A DNA stretch of 64,000 nucleotides from positions 62,001-126,000 of the forward strand of contig NZ_SRII01000012.1 of the NCBI RefSeq assembly GCF_004684095.1. Direction: 5' to 3'. Origin of the DNA: Hymenobacter sp. UV11. GTDB taxonomy: Bacteria; Bacteroidota; Bacteroidia; Cytophagales; Hymenobacteraceae. A model generated the notes under the pieces. That model made no database searches. It saw only the letters and a list, made by a program, of their open reading frames with translations, and was not told where the DNA came from. Made by a program: the position numbers and the translations under genes. Shown here in pieces: positions 8,889 to 17,120 of the stretch. Numbering within the stretch: position 1 is the stretch's first letter; every line of letters starts with the position of its first letter.

Positions 8889-9036
8889 AGCGTTAGCTTG
8901 CCGTAGCCAAAGTGGGTAGCCAGAGCAGTTCCCAAGTCGGCGTACGGGGCGGCTGTACACGGACCTAAAACCCACTCCAGCAGGAAAGTTACGTTGTTCA
9001 GGTACTTAGGTATTTCCGGCCCGGCAAGCTAAAGCT
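8889..9036. repeat. Inverted repeat of the GCAAGCTAA family between two signalling genes
   Basis: Arms 8889-8904 and 9021-9036 pair with one mismatch and share CGGCAAGCTAA with the repeats at 5841 and 31937. They enclose about 115 bp of otherwise featureless spacer. Confidence 0.65.
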
Positions 9037-9065
9037 TATCCTACGCTTTCCTACCCCCTCTTCAC

Positions 9066-12000
9066 TCACTCACTCACTTCCTGCACGCCTAGCAGCAGCT
9101 GGCCCGTGGGCTGGCCCTGGTGCAGCAGCCGGCGGCCGTAGAGGCGCACCCGCCGCCGGCCCAGGCGCGGAAAATCGGCCTCAATTTCCAGGTTGTCCAG
9201 CTCCGGGCCGGGGGTAGGCGGGTCGAGCAGCGCCCGCAGGTACTGGTGCAGGGCGGGTTGGTTCCAGGCGCCGTTGCCCAGCGCGGCCAGCGGCTGGCCC
9301 ACCAGCTCAGCCGGGTTTTCCTGAAAAGCCTCCGCGAAGGAACGGTTGGCAGAATACACGCGCAGGTCGGTATCGAGGGCGAGCAGGGGCTCGCGCACAA
9401 TGTCGGCTATGCTTTCGCTGAAGCGGGCGGCCTGCTGCAAGCGGGCTTCCAGCAGCTTGAGCCGGGTAATATCGGTGAAGGTGATAACCACGCCGTTGAT
9501 GTAGTTATCGAGCGAGCGGTAGGGCAGCACGCGCATCGTAAACCACTCGCCCCTCAGGGTTTGAATACTGATTTCGAGGCTGGTGAGGCGGTCCAGCACC
9601 TGGCGCACGTCGCGCACCAGGTGCTCGTGGCGCAGGCTGGAGGTAAAGTGCGCCAGCGGCCGGCCCACATCGCCGGGTAGCAGGCTGATGATGCGCGCCA
9701 CGGGCGGCGTAAACCGCTTGATGATTAACTCATTATCCAGAAAGATAATGGCAATTTCGGTGGCATCGAGCAGGTTCTTCATGTCGTTGGCACTCTGGCT
9801 CAGCTCATCCGTCTTGGCCAGGTACTGCATGTTAAGGGTCATCAGCTCCTCGTTCAGGCTCTGCATCTCCTCCTTGTTGGTCATGGCCTCCTCGTTGGTG
9901 CTTTGCAGCTCCTCGTTGGCGCTTTGCAGCTCTTCGTTGGTGCTTTTGAGCTCTTCGAGGCTGCTTTCCATCTCCTCCACGGTGGTTTGAAGGCGGTGCT
10001 TGTTGTATTGCAGCTCCTTGTCGAGGGCTTCTACCACGGCATCGCGGTGGCGGCCATCGGCGGCGGGGTCGCGCTTGGTCTGGCGCACCCGGCGGGGGGT
10101 AGGCTGGTCCTCAAACACCACCAGCAGCAGGCCGGCCAGCGGCACGGGCTCGGTGAGGGGCCGCACCGTGAGGCGCAGCAGCTGCTCGCCGGTGTCGGTG
10201 CGCACGCGCACGTTGTCCACCACCACGGGCTCGTGGCTCTGGGCCACGCGGTGCACCGCCCCGCTGATTTCGAAGTTGAGTTCGGCGCGGGCCATCTCAA
10301 ACAGGTTCATGCCGCTCAGGCCGGGCGCCGGCTCCAGGTACTTGCCGGTGCGCCCGTTCACGAATAGTATCTCGCCCTTGGGGTCGATAACCACGGCGGG
10401 CGGGGCGTAGGCCTGCAGCAGGTTTTTCTGCACCAGCGCGGCAAACGAGCTATTTTGGCGGTGGTTGGTACCAATCGGAGACATGAGAGCGGTAGTCGGG
10501 GGCGCGGCGGTGGGGTGCCGCGCCATGGCAAACGGAAACTTGATGAGGTGGGGCAGCGAGACCGTGATGGCCGTGCGCCGCGAAATTTTCCACTTCACAT
10601 CCAGCGGCTGAAATAAGTCCTGGTAGCCGGTAATGTTTTCGCTCGGCCCCAAAAACAGCAAGCCATTGGGGTTCAAAGCGTAGTGAAACACCGGCAGCAG
10701 GCTTTTTTGCAGCTCGCCGCTGAGGTAAATGAGCAGGTTGCGGCACACCAGCAGGTCGAGCTTGATGAAGGGCGCGTCCTTGTTGATGTTGTGCAGGGCA
10801 AACACCACCACGTCGCGCACCTCCTTGCGAATCTGGTAGTGGGTATCGGTTTTCTGAAAAAAGCGCTCCAGCCGCTCGGGGCTCACGTCGGCCACGATGT
10901 TGTCGGCGTAGAGCCCGGCGCGGGCCGAGGCAATGCCCTCGGCCGAGATGTCGGTGGCAAAAATCTGCACCTTGAGGTGGTGGCGGTTGGGCTCCAGCTC
11001 GTCGAGGCACTCCACGAGCGTCATGGCCAGCGAGTAGGCCTCCTCGCCGGTCGAGCAGCCGGGCGCCCACACCCGCACGGTGCCATCGGTGGGCTTGGCG
11101 GCCAGCAGCGGGCGCAGGTGGGCCTTGAGGCTGGCAAAGGCCTCGGCATCGCGGAAGAACTTGGTAACCCCAATCAGCAGCTCGTGAAACAGCTGCTCTA
11201 CCTCCTGGGGGTTTTCCTGGAGGTAGCGCACGTAGTGCGTAAACTCCTTGATTTGGTGGGCGTTCATGCGCCGCTCAATGCGCCGAAACACCGTATTGCG
11301 CTTGTAAAAGCTGAAATCGTGGCCCGTTTGGGTGCGAATGAGCAGAAATATTTTCTGGAGCGCGTGGCTGGGCTGGCTCGGCGAGCTGGCCGCCGGGTCG
11401 CGGGCGGGGCGCACATCCAGGGGGCGCTCCACGTAGTCGAGCAGCTGGGCTGGCATTTGGGCGGGGGGTAGCACAAAGTCCACAAACTCGGTGGCCAGGG
11501 CCGCGCGCGGCATGGCGTCGCAGGTGGCCGTGGTGGGCTCCTGCACCATCACCATCCCAAAGCTTTCCATCACCAGCTTCAGGCCCACGGTGCCATCGCT
11601 GCCCATGCCCGAGAGGATAACGCACACCGCCCGCTCGCCCGCGTCCTTGGCCAGGGTTTGCAGAAAGAAGTCGATGGGCTGGCGGCGGCTGGCGGGCTGC
11701 GTGGGCTGCAGCAAAAATAAGCTGCCGTGCAGCAGGCTCAGGTCGTGGTCGGGCGGAATGACGTAGACGTGGTTGGGCCGCACCCGCAGGCCATCCTGGG
11801 CCTCCAGCACCGGCAGGGCCGTGAAGCGCTGCAGCACCTGCGTGAGCTGGGTGCCGTCTTCGGGGTTGGGCAGCCGGTGCACCACCACCACGAAGGCCAG
11901 CCCGCTGCCGGGGGGTAGGGCGCCAAAAAACTGCTCCAGCGCCTCCAGCGCGCCCGCCGAGCCGCACAGCGCCACCACCGGAAACCGTTCGGCCACCTCG

Positions 12001-12128
12001 GCCCGGCTGCCCTTGGCGCGCCCGGCCCTACTCCCGCGGTCAGGCATCGGATTAACCGATTCCGACGCGATAGGGGTAGCTGCCTCGGCCGGGGCCAGCG
12101 CCTCAGCCAGCTCAGAAGAATTTTTCAT
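9066..12128 (-). CDS. CheB-CheR-PAS fusion protein (methylesterase + methyltransferase + sensor)
   Basis: A 1020-aa cytoplasmic fusion. An N-terminal tail is followed by a CheB esterase domain (about 50-235) that keeps the catalytic pattern: Ser in CGSAGALEAL, His in VVHRL, Asp in SGMGSDGT. A CheR methyltransferase follows (about 265-520) with the SAM loop APGCSTGEEAYS and the CRNLLIYL motif. Then a PAS segment, a coiled coil of repeated (S/T)NEELQS heptads (about 705-790) and two more PAS-like segments to the C-terminus. No receiver and no kinase domain are seen. Such fusions usually act in non-canonical signalling rather than classic chemotaxis. It is divergent from the stand-alone CheB gene (235-bp spacer). 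Confidence 0.9.
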   Translation of the reverse strand: MKNSSELAEALAPAEAATPIASESVNPMPDRGSRAGRAKGSRAEVAERFPVVALCGSAGALEALEQFFGALPPGSGLAFVVVVHRLPNPEDGTQLTQVLQRFTALPVLEAQDGLRVRPNHVYVIPPDHDLSLLHGSLFLLQPTQPASRRQPIDFFLQTLAKDAGERAVCVILSGMGSDGTVGLKLVMESFGMVMVQEPTTATCDAMPRAALATEFVDFVLPPAQMPAQLLDYVERPLDVRPARDPAASSPSQPSHALQKIFLLIRTQTGHDFSFYKRNTVFRRIERRMNAHQIKEFTHYVRYLQENPQEVEQLFHELLIGVTKFFRDAEAFASLKAHLRPLLAAKPTDGTVRVWAPGCSTGEEAYSLAMTLVECLDELEPNRHHLKVQIFATDISAEGIASARAGLYADNIVADVSPERLERFFQKTDTHYQIRKEVRDVVVFALHNINKDAPFIKLDLLVCRNLLIYLSGELQKSLLPVFHYALNPNGLLFLGPSENITGYQDLFQPLDVKWKISRRTAITVSLPHLIKFPFAMARHPTAAPPTTALMSPIGTNHRQNSSFAALVQKNLLQAYAPPAVVIDPKGEILFVNGRTGKYLEPAPGLSGMNLFEMARAELNFEISGAVHRVAQSHEPVVVDNVRVRTDTGEQLLRLTVRPLTEPVPLAGLLLVVFEDQPTPRRVRQTKRDPAADGRHRDAVVEALDKELQYNKHRLQTTVEEMESSLEELKSTNEELQSANEELQSTNEEAMTNKEEMQSLNEELMTLNMQYLAKTDELSQSANDMKNLLDATEIAIIFLDNELIIKRFTPPVARIISLLPGDVGRPLAHFTSSLRHEHLVRDVRQVLDRLTSLEISIQTLRGEWFTMRVLPYRSLDNYINGVVITFTDITRLKLLEARLQQAARFSESIADIVREPLLALDTDLRVYSANRSFAEAFQENPAELVGQPLAALGNGAWNQPALHQYLRALLDPPTPGPELDNLEIEADFPRLGRRRVRLYGRRLLHQGQPTGQLLLGVQEVSE

Positions 12129-12362
12129 GGGTATCTTGGAGAAGAGTGAGCCAGGCCGCTGCTCCAGCAGGGTAGGGGTAGGCGGCGGCGGCGCTGAATA
12201 CGGGCCCGGCTGCGGCTACAAAGTTTTCAGCTACCAACCTTCTAAGATACGGGGTAGCGCGCGTTATCTATTTCTGCGGGGCCGCCGTAGAACGGGGCCG
12301 GTGCCGGCCGCAGTAGCTGCCAGCCGGGTGGCCGGGCACGCTTTTCTCCCTTCTCTATTTTT

Positions 12363-13379
12363 ATGCCTCTTCCTTCCTCCCTTATCGTCATTGGCACCTC
12401 GGCTGGCGGCATGCCTGCGCTCACCCGCCTGGTGGCGCAGCTGCCGGCTACGCTGCCCGCTGCTGTGCTGGTAGTGCAGCACCTGGCGCCCGACTCGACC
12501 GGCGAGCCGCTGGTGGCGCGGCTGGCCAGCCACACGGCCCTGCACTGCGAGCTGGCCACCAACTACGCGCCCCTACAGGCCGGCCACCTCTACCTGGCCC
12601 CGCCCAACCACCACCTGCTCACGAAAGACGACCACCTGCTCGTGACCCAGGGCCCGCACGAAAACAACTACCGCCCCGCCGCCGATGCCCTGTTCCGGTC
12701 GGCCGCCGTGGTCTTCGACTCGCATGTGATAGGCGTGGTGCTCACCGGCATGCTGCACGATGGCACGGCCGGCCTCGACTTTATCAAGCGCTGCGGGGGC
12801 GTGGCCGTGGTGCAAGACCCCGTCGAGGCCGAGTTTGCCAGCATGCCCGAGAGCGCCCTGCGCCATGTAGAAATTGACCACGTGGTAACGCTCGACGCGA
12901 TGGGCCCGCTGCTGGTGAGCCTGGTGAGCCCTACCCCCCCTACCACTGCCGATGTCATGGAAATTCCCCCCGATTTGAAGCTGGAGGCGGCCATTGCCGA
13001 GCGCGTAGTGGGCACCACCGAGCAAATTGCCCAGCTTGGCCACCAAGTGCCCCTCACCTGCCCCGGCTGCGGCGGCTCGCTCTGGGAGCTGAATGCGGGC
13101 AGCGTGCTGCGCTACCGCTGCCACACCGGCCACGCCTACACCGCCGACTCCTTGGTTGAAAGCTCGCGGCAATCCATTGAAGAAACCCTGTGGGTGGCCC
13201 TGCGCATGATGGAAGAGCGCAAGAACCTGCTTAGCAGCATGGCCAGCCACGGCGACGCGCAATGGCACAAGCCCCAGTTGGAGCGCGTGGAGGAAATAAA
13301 GCGCCACATCAACCGCTTGCGCGAGTTTTTGCTCACTGCTGAGCAAAGCGATGCTGTGGTAGCGGCTCCCACTACCTAG
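12363..13379 (+). CDS. Stand-alone CheB-type methylesterase with C-terminal zinc ribbon
   Basis: A 338-aa protein with no receiver domain. The CheB domain covers about residues 5-195: Ser in GTSAGGMPAL, His in VVQHLAP, Asp in TGMLHDGT. It ends in a helical tail preceded by a ribbon-like LTCPGCGGSLWEL...YRCHTGHAY (about 234-260), where CxxC and CHTGH could bind zinc. By family it hydrolyses glutamyl methyl esters or deamidates glutamines on receptors, but no MCP is in the window. It shares an intergenic region with the divergent CheB-CheR fusion. Confidence 0.85.
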   Translation: MPLPSSLIVIGTSAGGMPALTRLVAQLPATLPAAVLVVQHLAPDSTGEPLVARLASHTALHCELATNYAPLQAGHLYLAPPNHHLLTKDDHLLVTQGPHENNYRPAADALFRSAAVVFDSHVIGVVLTGMLHDGTAGLDFIKRCGGVAVVQDPVEAEFASMPESALRHVEIDHVVTLDAMGPLLVSLVSPTPPTTADVMEIPPDLKLEAAIAERVVGTTEQIAQLGHQVPLTCPGCGGSLWELNAGSVLRYRCHTGHAYTADSLVESSRQSIEETLWVALRMMEERKNLLSSMASHGDAQWHKPQLERVEEIKRHINRLREFLLTAEQSDAVVAAPTT

Positions 13380-13450
13380 GCAGCGCGGGGTAGAGCCACG
13401 CTTCTCGGTGTTGCTTACGTTCAGCAACGAGCCGCCGGGCGCACGGACTA

Positions 13451-13491
13451 CAGCGGTTTCCAGGTCGGATATCCGGACTCGAAAACCGCTG
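13451..13491. repeat. Imperfect hairpin downstream of the CheB gene
   Basis: The outer CAGCGGTTT pairs with AAACCGCTG, and the interior contains a near-palindromic GGATATCC. It may act as a transcription-end hairpin, but no T-run follows. Confidence 0.5.
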
Positions 13492-13591
13492 TATGTCCGG
13501 AGCTTGCGCTGCCGTCACTTAATCACTGCGCAACCGCTTAATCAAGCAGCAGTAAACAGGGAGCTATATTTGGGCAAACTATTATGTGCTG

Positions 13592-14017
13592 ATGACGATG
13601 CAAACCTTGTTTGAACAGCCCGGCTTTGCCGTTCTGCACGACACCGACAATTGCTGGCTGTATGCGACGTGGCAGGGCAAGCGTACCAGCCAGGCATCGC
13701 AAGCCTGCTGTGAAGCGCTACTAGCGCAGGTGCGCGCCACCGGCAGCACCAGAATTCTCAATGACAGCAGCCTCGACCTCGATGGCTGGAGCGATATTGT
13801 AGCCTGGGTAGGACAGGATTTTTTCGACCTGCTGGCCGACGCGGGGGTTTTGGCCTTTGCCTGGGTGGTACCGCACAACCTGCGCGCCCTCACCGATGTG
13901 TACAAAGTAATGGCAGCCATCACGCGCCCCGCCGTGAGCATGTTTGAGGATATAGAGGGTGCCTACACCTGGCTGGATAAATCGCCGGGCATCAGCCACG
14001 AGCCGGTAAGCTGCTAG
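13592..14017 (+). CDS. STAS-like small protein
   Basis: A 141-aa cytoplasmic protein from ATG 13592 (GTG 13586 and ATG 13598 are alternatives). It shows DNCWLYATWQGKRT, SGSTRILNDSS-type strand context and a C-terminal SMFEDIEGAYTWL. The layout (short strand, helix, RILND strand, helix) resembles SpoIIAA/STAS-like proteins and recalls the genes at 14476 and 19379, though similarity to those is weaker. Function is unknown. A shared terminator and the initiator tRNA follow. Confidence 0.65.
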   Translation: MTMQTLFEQPGFAVLHDTDNCWLYATWQGKRTSQASQACCEALLAQVRATGSTRILNDSSLDLDGWSDIVAWVGQDFFDLLADAGVLAFAWVVPHNLRALTDVYKVMAAITRPAVSMFEDIEGAYTWLDKSPGISHEPVSC

Positions 14018-14053
14018 CCGCAGCGCGCCCTTTGCTACCCCCTCGGAAACGAG

Positions 14054-14087
14054 AAAAGGCCGTTTTCACTAGGAAAACGGCCTTTTT
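14054..14087. terminator. Bidirectional terminator between a STAS-like gene and the tRNA
   Basis: A 14-bp stem (14054-14067 with 14073-14086) has a short loop and A/T-runs on both sides. It can end the plus-strand gene and the minus-strand tRNA. Confidence 0.88.
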
Positions 14088-14089
14088 AG

Positions 14090-14162
<73 letters not shown>

Positions 14163-14175
14163 TTGTTTGGGAGTG

Positions 14176-14206
14176 CAAAGGTACGAAAAAAAGCCATTGG
14201 CGCAAA
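14176..14206 (-). promoter_or_regulatory. Promoter of the initiator tRNA
   Basis: On the minus strand TTTG (14206-14203), 19 bp, TACCTTTG (14183-14176), then 13 bp to the tRNA 5' end. This is the textbook Bacteroidota housekeeping promoter layout and the best example in the window. Confidence 0.85.
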
Positions 14207-14475
14207 CATGGCCGCATAAAAACAGCTCGTCGGGCGCTGACTAGCTGATAATCAAGCCCAAAAAGTTTGCCCGCCCGCTGCGGGCTATGGTCGCGCCTAC
14301 CCCCTGGCCGCCCCGCCAGGGCGAGGCGGGGTACCTGTTTTTGGGCGGCTGGTAGCCGCTTGCGCTGGGTAGGCTGTGGCTAAACTGGCCCAGGCGCCCA
14401 GACAGCGCCTCGTGGCCCGGTCGGCCGGGCCGTAGTGGCCTACCTACCTTTAGGCCGGCTCAAGCGGCTACGATA
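14207..14475. other. Intergenic region upstream of a STAS-like gene
   Basis: Beyond the tRNA promoter the stretch holds GC-rich short inverted repeats, for example AGCCCAAAAA near 14253 against TTTTTGGGCGG near 14338. It has one CTACCCCC motif near 14298 and a near-consensus box TACCTTTA at 14445-14452, 23 bp before the next ATG. No gene is seen. Confidence 0.5.
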
Positions 14476-14910
14476 ATGGACTCTCTGCACGTGGATGATT
14501 TTTTGACTATCAGCTACCGGGCCGACCTCGATGTGCTGGTGGCGCGCTGGCTGCGGCCCATTGACCTGCCGGAGATGCGCCGGGGCTACGATGCCCTGCT
14601 GGTAGCGGCCCTGCAGGGCCGCCACCGGCACTGGCTGCTCGACGTGCGCCGCCGCCTCAACACCCACCTGCTGGGGGCGCAATGGATGGCAAGCACCTTT
14701 TTACCGCAGCTGGGCCCGCGCCTGGGCGGCCACACCCGGCTGGCCTACCTGCTGGCCCCGGAGTACCTGCGCGACGAAGCGGCCGACGCGGCCTTTCCGC
14801 CGCCCAGCTATTTTGTGGGCCAGCCCTTCGTGGCCGACCGCTTTACCGAGGAGCAGGCGGCCGTGGCCTGGCTGCTGGCGGCCAACCTAGCCCCCGGCGC
14901 GGCGGCGTAG
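14476..14910 (+). CDS. STAS-like small protein, paralogue of the 19379 gene
   Basis: A 144-aa cytoplasmic protein. It shares an ordered set of motifs with the protein at 19379: L-x-I-x-Y-R-x-D-L-D-x-L near the N-terminus, RW, HWLLDVRRR (HWLQDIRCR there), QWMASTFLP, R-x-AY-x-x-P, and FTEEQAAVAWLL at the end. No catalytic motif is seen. The family looks like a lineage-specific SpoIIAA/STAS-type group; function is unknown. The next gene, an exporter, starts 30 bp downstream. Confidence 0.72.
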   Translation: MDSLHVDDFLTISYRADLDVLVARWLRPIDLPEMRRGYDALLVAALQGRHRHWLLDVRRRLNTHLLGAQWMASTFLPQLGPRLGGHTRLAYLLAPEYLRDEAADAAFPPPSYFVGQPFVADRFTEEQAAVAWLLAANLAPGAAA

Positions 14911-14940
14911 CTTGCGCACTTATCACTGCCTACCCCCCGT

Positions 14941-16197
14941 ATGTCGCCCAAACGCCCCGCTGCCCTGGCTTTCATCTTTGTCACGATTCTTATCGATGTA
15001 ATCGGGCTGGGGGTTATCATCCCGGTGCTGCCCGCGCTCATCGAGCAGCTCACGGGCGAGGGCGTGAGCCGGGCCTCGCAGTACGCGGGGTGGCTGTCGT
15101 TTGCCTACGCGGCGGCGCAGTTTGCCTTTGCCCCGGTGATGGGCGGGCTGTCTGACCGCTTTGGGCGGCGGCCGGTGCTGCTGGCGTCGCTGCTGGGGCT
15201 GGGCTGCGACTACATCTTCCTGGCCCTGGCCCCCACCATTGCGTGGCTGTTTGTGGGCCGCGTTATCGCGGGCATTACGGGGGCCAGCTTTACCACGGCC
15301 ACGGCCTACATTGCCGACGTGAGCCCGCCCGAAAAGCGGGCCCAGAACTTTGGGCTGGTGGGTGCGGCCTTCGGGCTGGGCTTCATTATCGGGCCGGTGC
15401 TGGGCGGGCTGTTTGCGCACTACGGGCCCCGGGTACCCTTTGTGGTGGCGGCCGTGCTGAGCCTATGCAACTTCCTCTACGGCTTCTTTCTGGTGCCCGA
15501 GTCGCTGCCCGTGGCGCAGCGCCGGCCCTTCGAGTGGGCGCGGGCCAATGCCGTAGCCTCCCTGGTGCGGCTGGGCAAGTACCCGCAGATAATCGGGCTG
15601 GTAGTGGCCCTGGTGCTGCTCTACCTGGCGGGCTCGGCCACGCAGTCGGTCTGGACGTTCTACACCATCCTCAAGTTTGGCTGGACCGAGAAGCTCATTG
15701 GCTATTCGCTAGGCGCGGTGGGCCTGGGGGCGCTGATAGTGCAGGGCGGGCTGGTGCGCACCGTCATTCCGCGGCTGGGCGCGGCGCGGGCCGTAGCGCT
15801 AGGTATAGTGTTCTATACTATTGGTTTCGTGTTGTTTGCATTTGCCAGCCAGGGCTGGATGATGTTCGCCTTCACGGCCGTGTATGCGCTGGGCGGGCTG
15901 GCGGGCCCGGCCTTGCAGGGCAGCATTTCGAGCCAGGTGCCGCCCACCGAGCAGGGCGAGCTGCAGGGCGCGCTCACCTCGCTCATTAGCGCCACGGGGG
16001 TAGTGGGGCCGCTGTTCATGACCAGTCTCTTTGCCTGGTTTACGCGGCCGCAGGCCCCGATTTATTTTCCGGGCATGCCGTTTCTAGTGGGGGGCGCCCT
16101 CACGCTGGCGGCGCTGCTGGTGGCGGTGGGGCCGCTGCGGCGGCTACCCCATGCCACCCTGGCGCCAGGGGCGGGGGTAGGGGCTGCCGCGCACTAA
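14941..16197 (+). CDS. MFS exporter, TetA-like (DHA1 family)
   Basis: A 418-aa inner-membrane proton-coupled antiporter with about 12 helices. Motif A is present as GGLSDRFGRRPV (about 61-72). The N-terminal ILIDVIGLGVIIPVLP and GRVIAGITGASFTTATAYIADV are characteristic of the tetracycline-type DHA1 branch. Many such chromosomal proteins are general drug or metabolite exporters, so tetracycline resistance should not be assumed. The ATG follows directly on a CCTACCCCCC motif. No TetR-type regulator is adjacent. Confidence 0.85.
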   Translation: MSPKRPAALAFIFVTILIDVIGLGVIIPVLPALIEQLTGEGVSRASQYAGWLSFAYAAAQFAFAPVMGGLSDRFGRRPVLLASLLGLGCDYIFLALAPTIAWLFVGRVIAGITGASFTTATAYIADVSPPEKRAQNFGLVGAAFGLGFIIGPVLGGLFAHYGPRVPFVVAAVLSLCNFLYGFFLVPESLPVAQRRPFEWARANAVASLVRLGKYPQIIGLVVALVLLYLAGSATQSVWTFYTILKFGWTEKLIGYSLGAVGLGALIVQGGLVRTVIPRLGAARAVALGIVFYTIGFVLFAFASQGWMMFAFTAVYALGGLAGPALQGSISSQVPPTEQGELQGALTSLISATGVVGPLFMTSLFAWFTRPQAPIYFPGMPFLVGGALTLAALLVAVGPLRRLPHATLAPGAGVGAAAH

Positions 16198-16209
16198 TTT
16201 TCGTTTATT

Positions 16210-16473
16210 GGGCTGCGGTCCTGCTACCCGCCGCTAGCCGACCTGGCCGTGGCCACCGACTGCCGCTTCTGGCCAGGCGACCCGCGCCGCCGCGAGTCGC
16301 CGGGCCAGGAAACCAAGCGCGGGCTGCTGAAAGAATATTGGCCCCACGTAGCCCGGCACCCGGGCCAACAGTTGGGGAGGCCCCCGGCTATGCCCTGCCC
16401 CAGGCCTACGCGGGCAGTCCCTACAGCCTCGATTTTTTTGGCAGCGAAGACGAAGCTATTTACCGGCTATAGT
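16210..16473 (+). pseudogene. Degraded coding remnant, family not recognised
   Basis: One frame reads VATDCRFWPGDPRRRESPGQ and LLKEYWPHVARHPG. About 20 codons later a different frame reads PGYALPQAYAGSPYSLDFFG, then SEDEAIYRL and a stop at 16473. Both pieces look protein-like and are joined only by a frameshift, so this is probably the tail of a broken gene. I cannot name it. Confidence 0.35.
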
Positions 16474-16707
16474 CTTACTCGCCACTGCGCAACGTCAGTT
16501 ACCAGCCCTCAACCGCGCCAGCTGCTGGGGTGGCATGGGGCTACGCAAGGGGGGTAGGGAAGAGCTACGGATGGGGAGGTGAGTAGCTAGCCGAAAAAAC
16601 AGCGCTGTCGTCCGAAAATTTTTGGGAAGAAATAAGCCGCTTTTGAGGGTGCGAAATGGGTTTTTGGCAGCGGGCTGAAAAAAATGGGTGAGCAGGCATT
16701 GCCCTTA

Positions 16708-16744
16708 TTACGAAACATTCGTAGTATTACGAAAAATTCGTAAT
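16708..16744. promoter_or_regulatory. Twin dyad operators before the BlaI-type repressor
   Basis: Two palindromes of the same type: TTACGAAACATTCGTA (16708-16723) and the perfect ATTACGAAAAATTCGTAAT (16726-16744). Centres are about two helical turns apart, and the second ends 8 bp before the repressor ATG. This placement fits autorepression by the BlaI-family dimer. Confidence 0.72.
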
Positions 16745-16752
16745 GCCCCAGT

Positions 16753-17118
16753 ATGGAACGCCTCACCCAACCCGAAGAAGACGCCCTGCGCGCCCTCTGG
16801 CACACCGGCCCGGCCTTTGTCAAGGACGTGCTGGAGCAGCTGCCGGCCCCGCGCCCACCCTACACCACCCTGGCCAGCACGTTGCGCAACCTAGAGCGCA
16901 AGCTGTACGTGCAGGCCGAAAAGCTTGGCAATTCCTTCCGCTACGCGCCGCTACTAAGCGCCGAGGACTACCAGCGCCGCTCGCTGGGCGCGCTGGTGCG
17001 CGAACACTTCCGCGACTCGTATAAGGAGCTGGTGTCCTTTTTCGCGAAGGAGGAAAAGGTGAGCGCCGCTGACTTACAGGAGATTATCCGGCTCATCGAA
17101 AACCAAAAGCCCGAGTAG
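16753..17118 (+). CDS. BlaI/MecI/CopY-family repressor
   Basis: A 121-aa winged-helix repressor. The N-terminal half matches the Penicillinase_R pattern: LTQPEEDALRALWHTGPAFV, then PYTTLASTLRNLERKLYVQ as the recognition-helix region, and FRYAPLLSAEDY as the wing. The C-terminal part is helical and should dimerise. It is followed at 2 bp by the M56 peptidase/sensor, the classic blaI-blaR1 arrangement in which the sensor triggers repressor cleavage. No beta-lactamase gene is adjacent, so the regulon is unknown. Confidence 0.9.
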   Translation: MERLTQPEEDALRALWHTGPAFVKDVLEQLPAPRPPYTTLASTLRNLERKLYVQAEKLGNSFRYAPLLSAEDYQRRSLGALVREHFRDSYKELVSFFAKEEKVSAADLQEIIRLIENQKPE

Positions 17119-17120
17119 TC

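Noticed and set aside
14941..16197. Tetracycline resistance determinant
   Set aside because: The exporter has TetA-like motifs, but no TetR gene or divergent tet operator is present, and chromosomal DHA1 proteins are common; resistance cannot be claimed.
16587..16823. Minus-strand frame before the BlaI-type gene
   Set aside because: Low-GC, Phe/Lys-rich translation of the operator region overlapping the repressor start; no motif.
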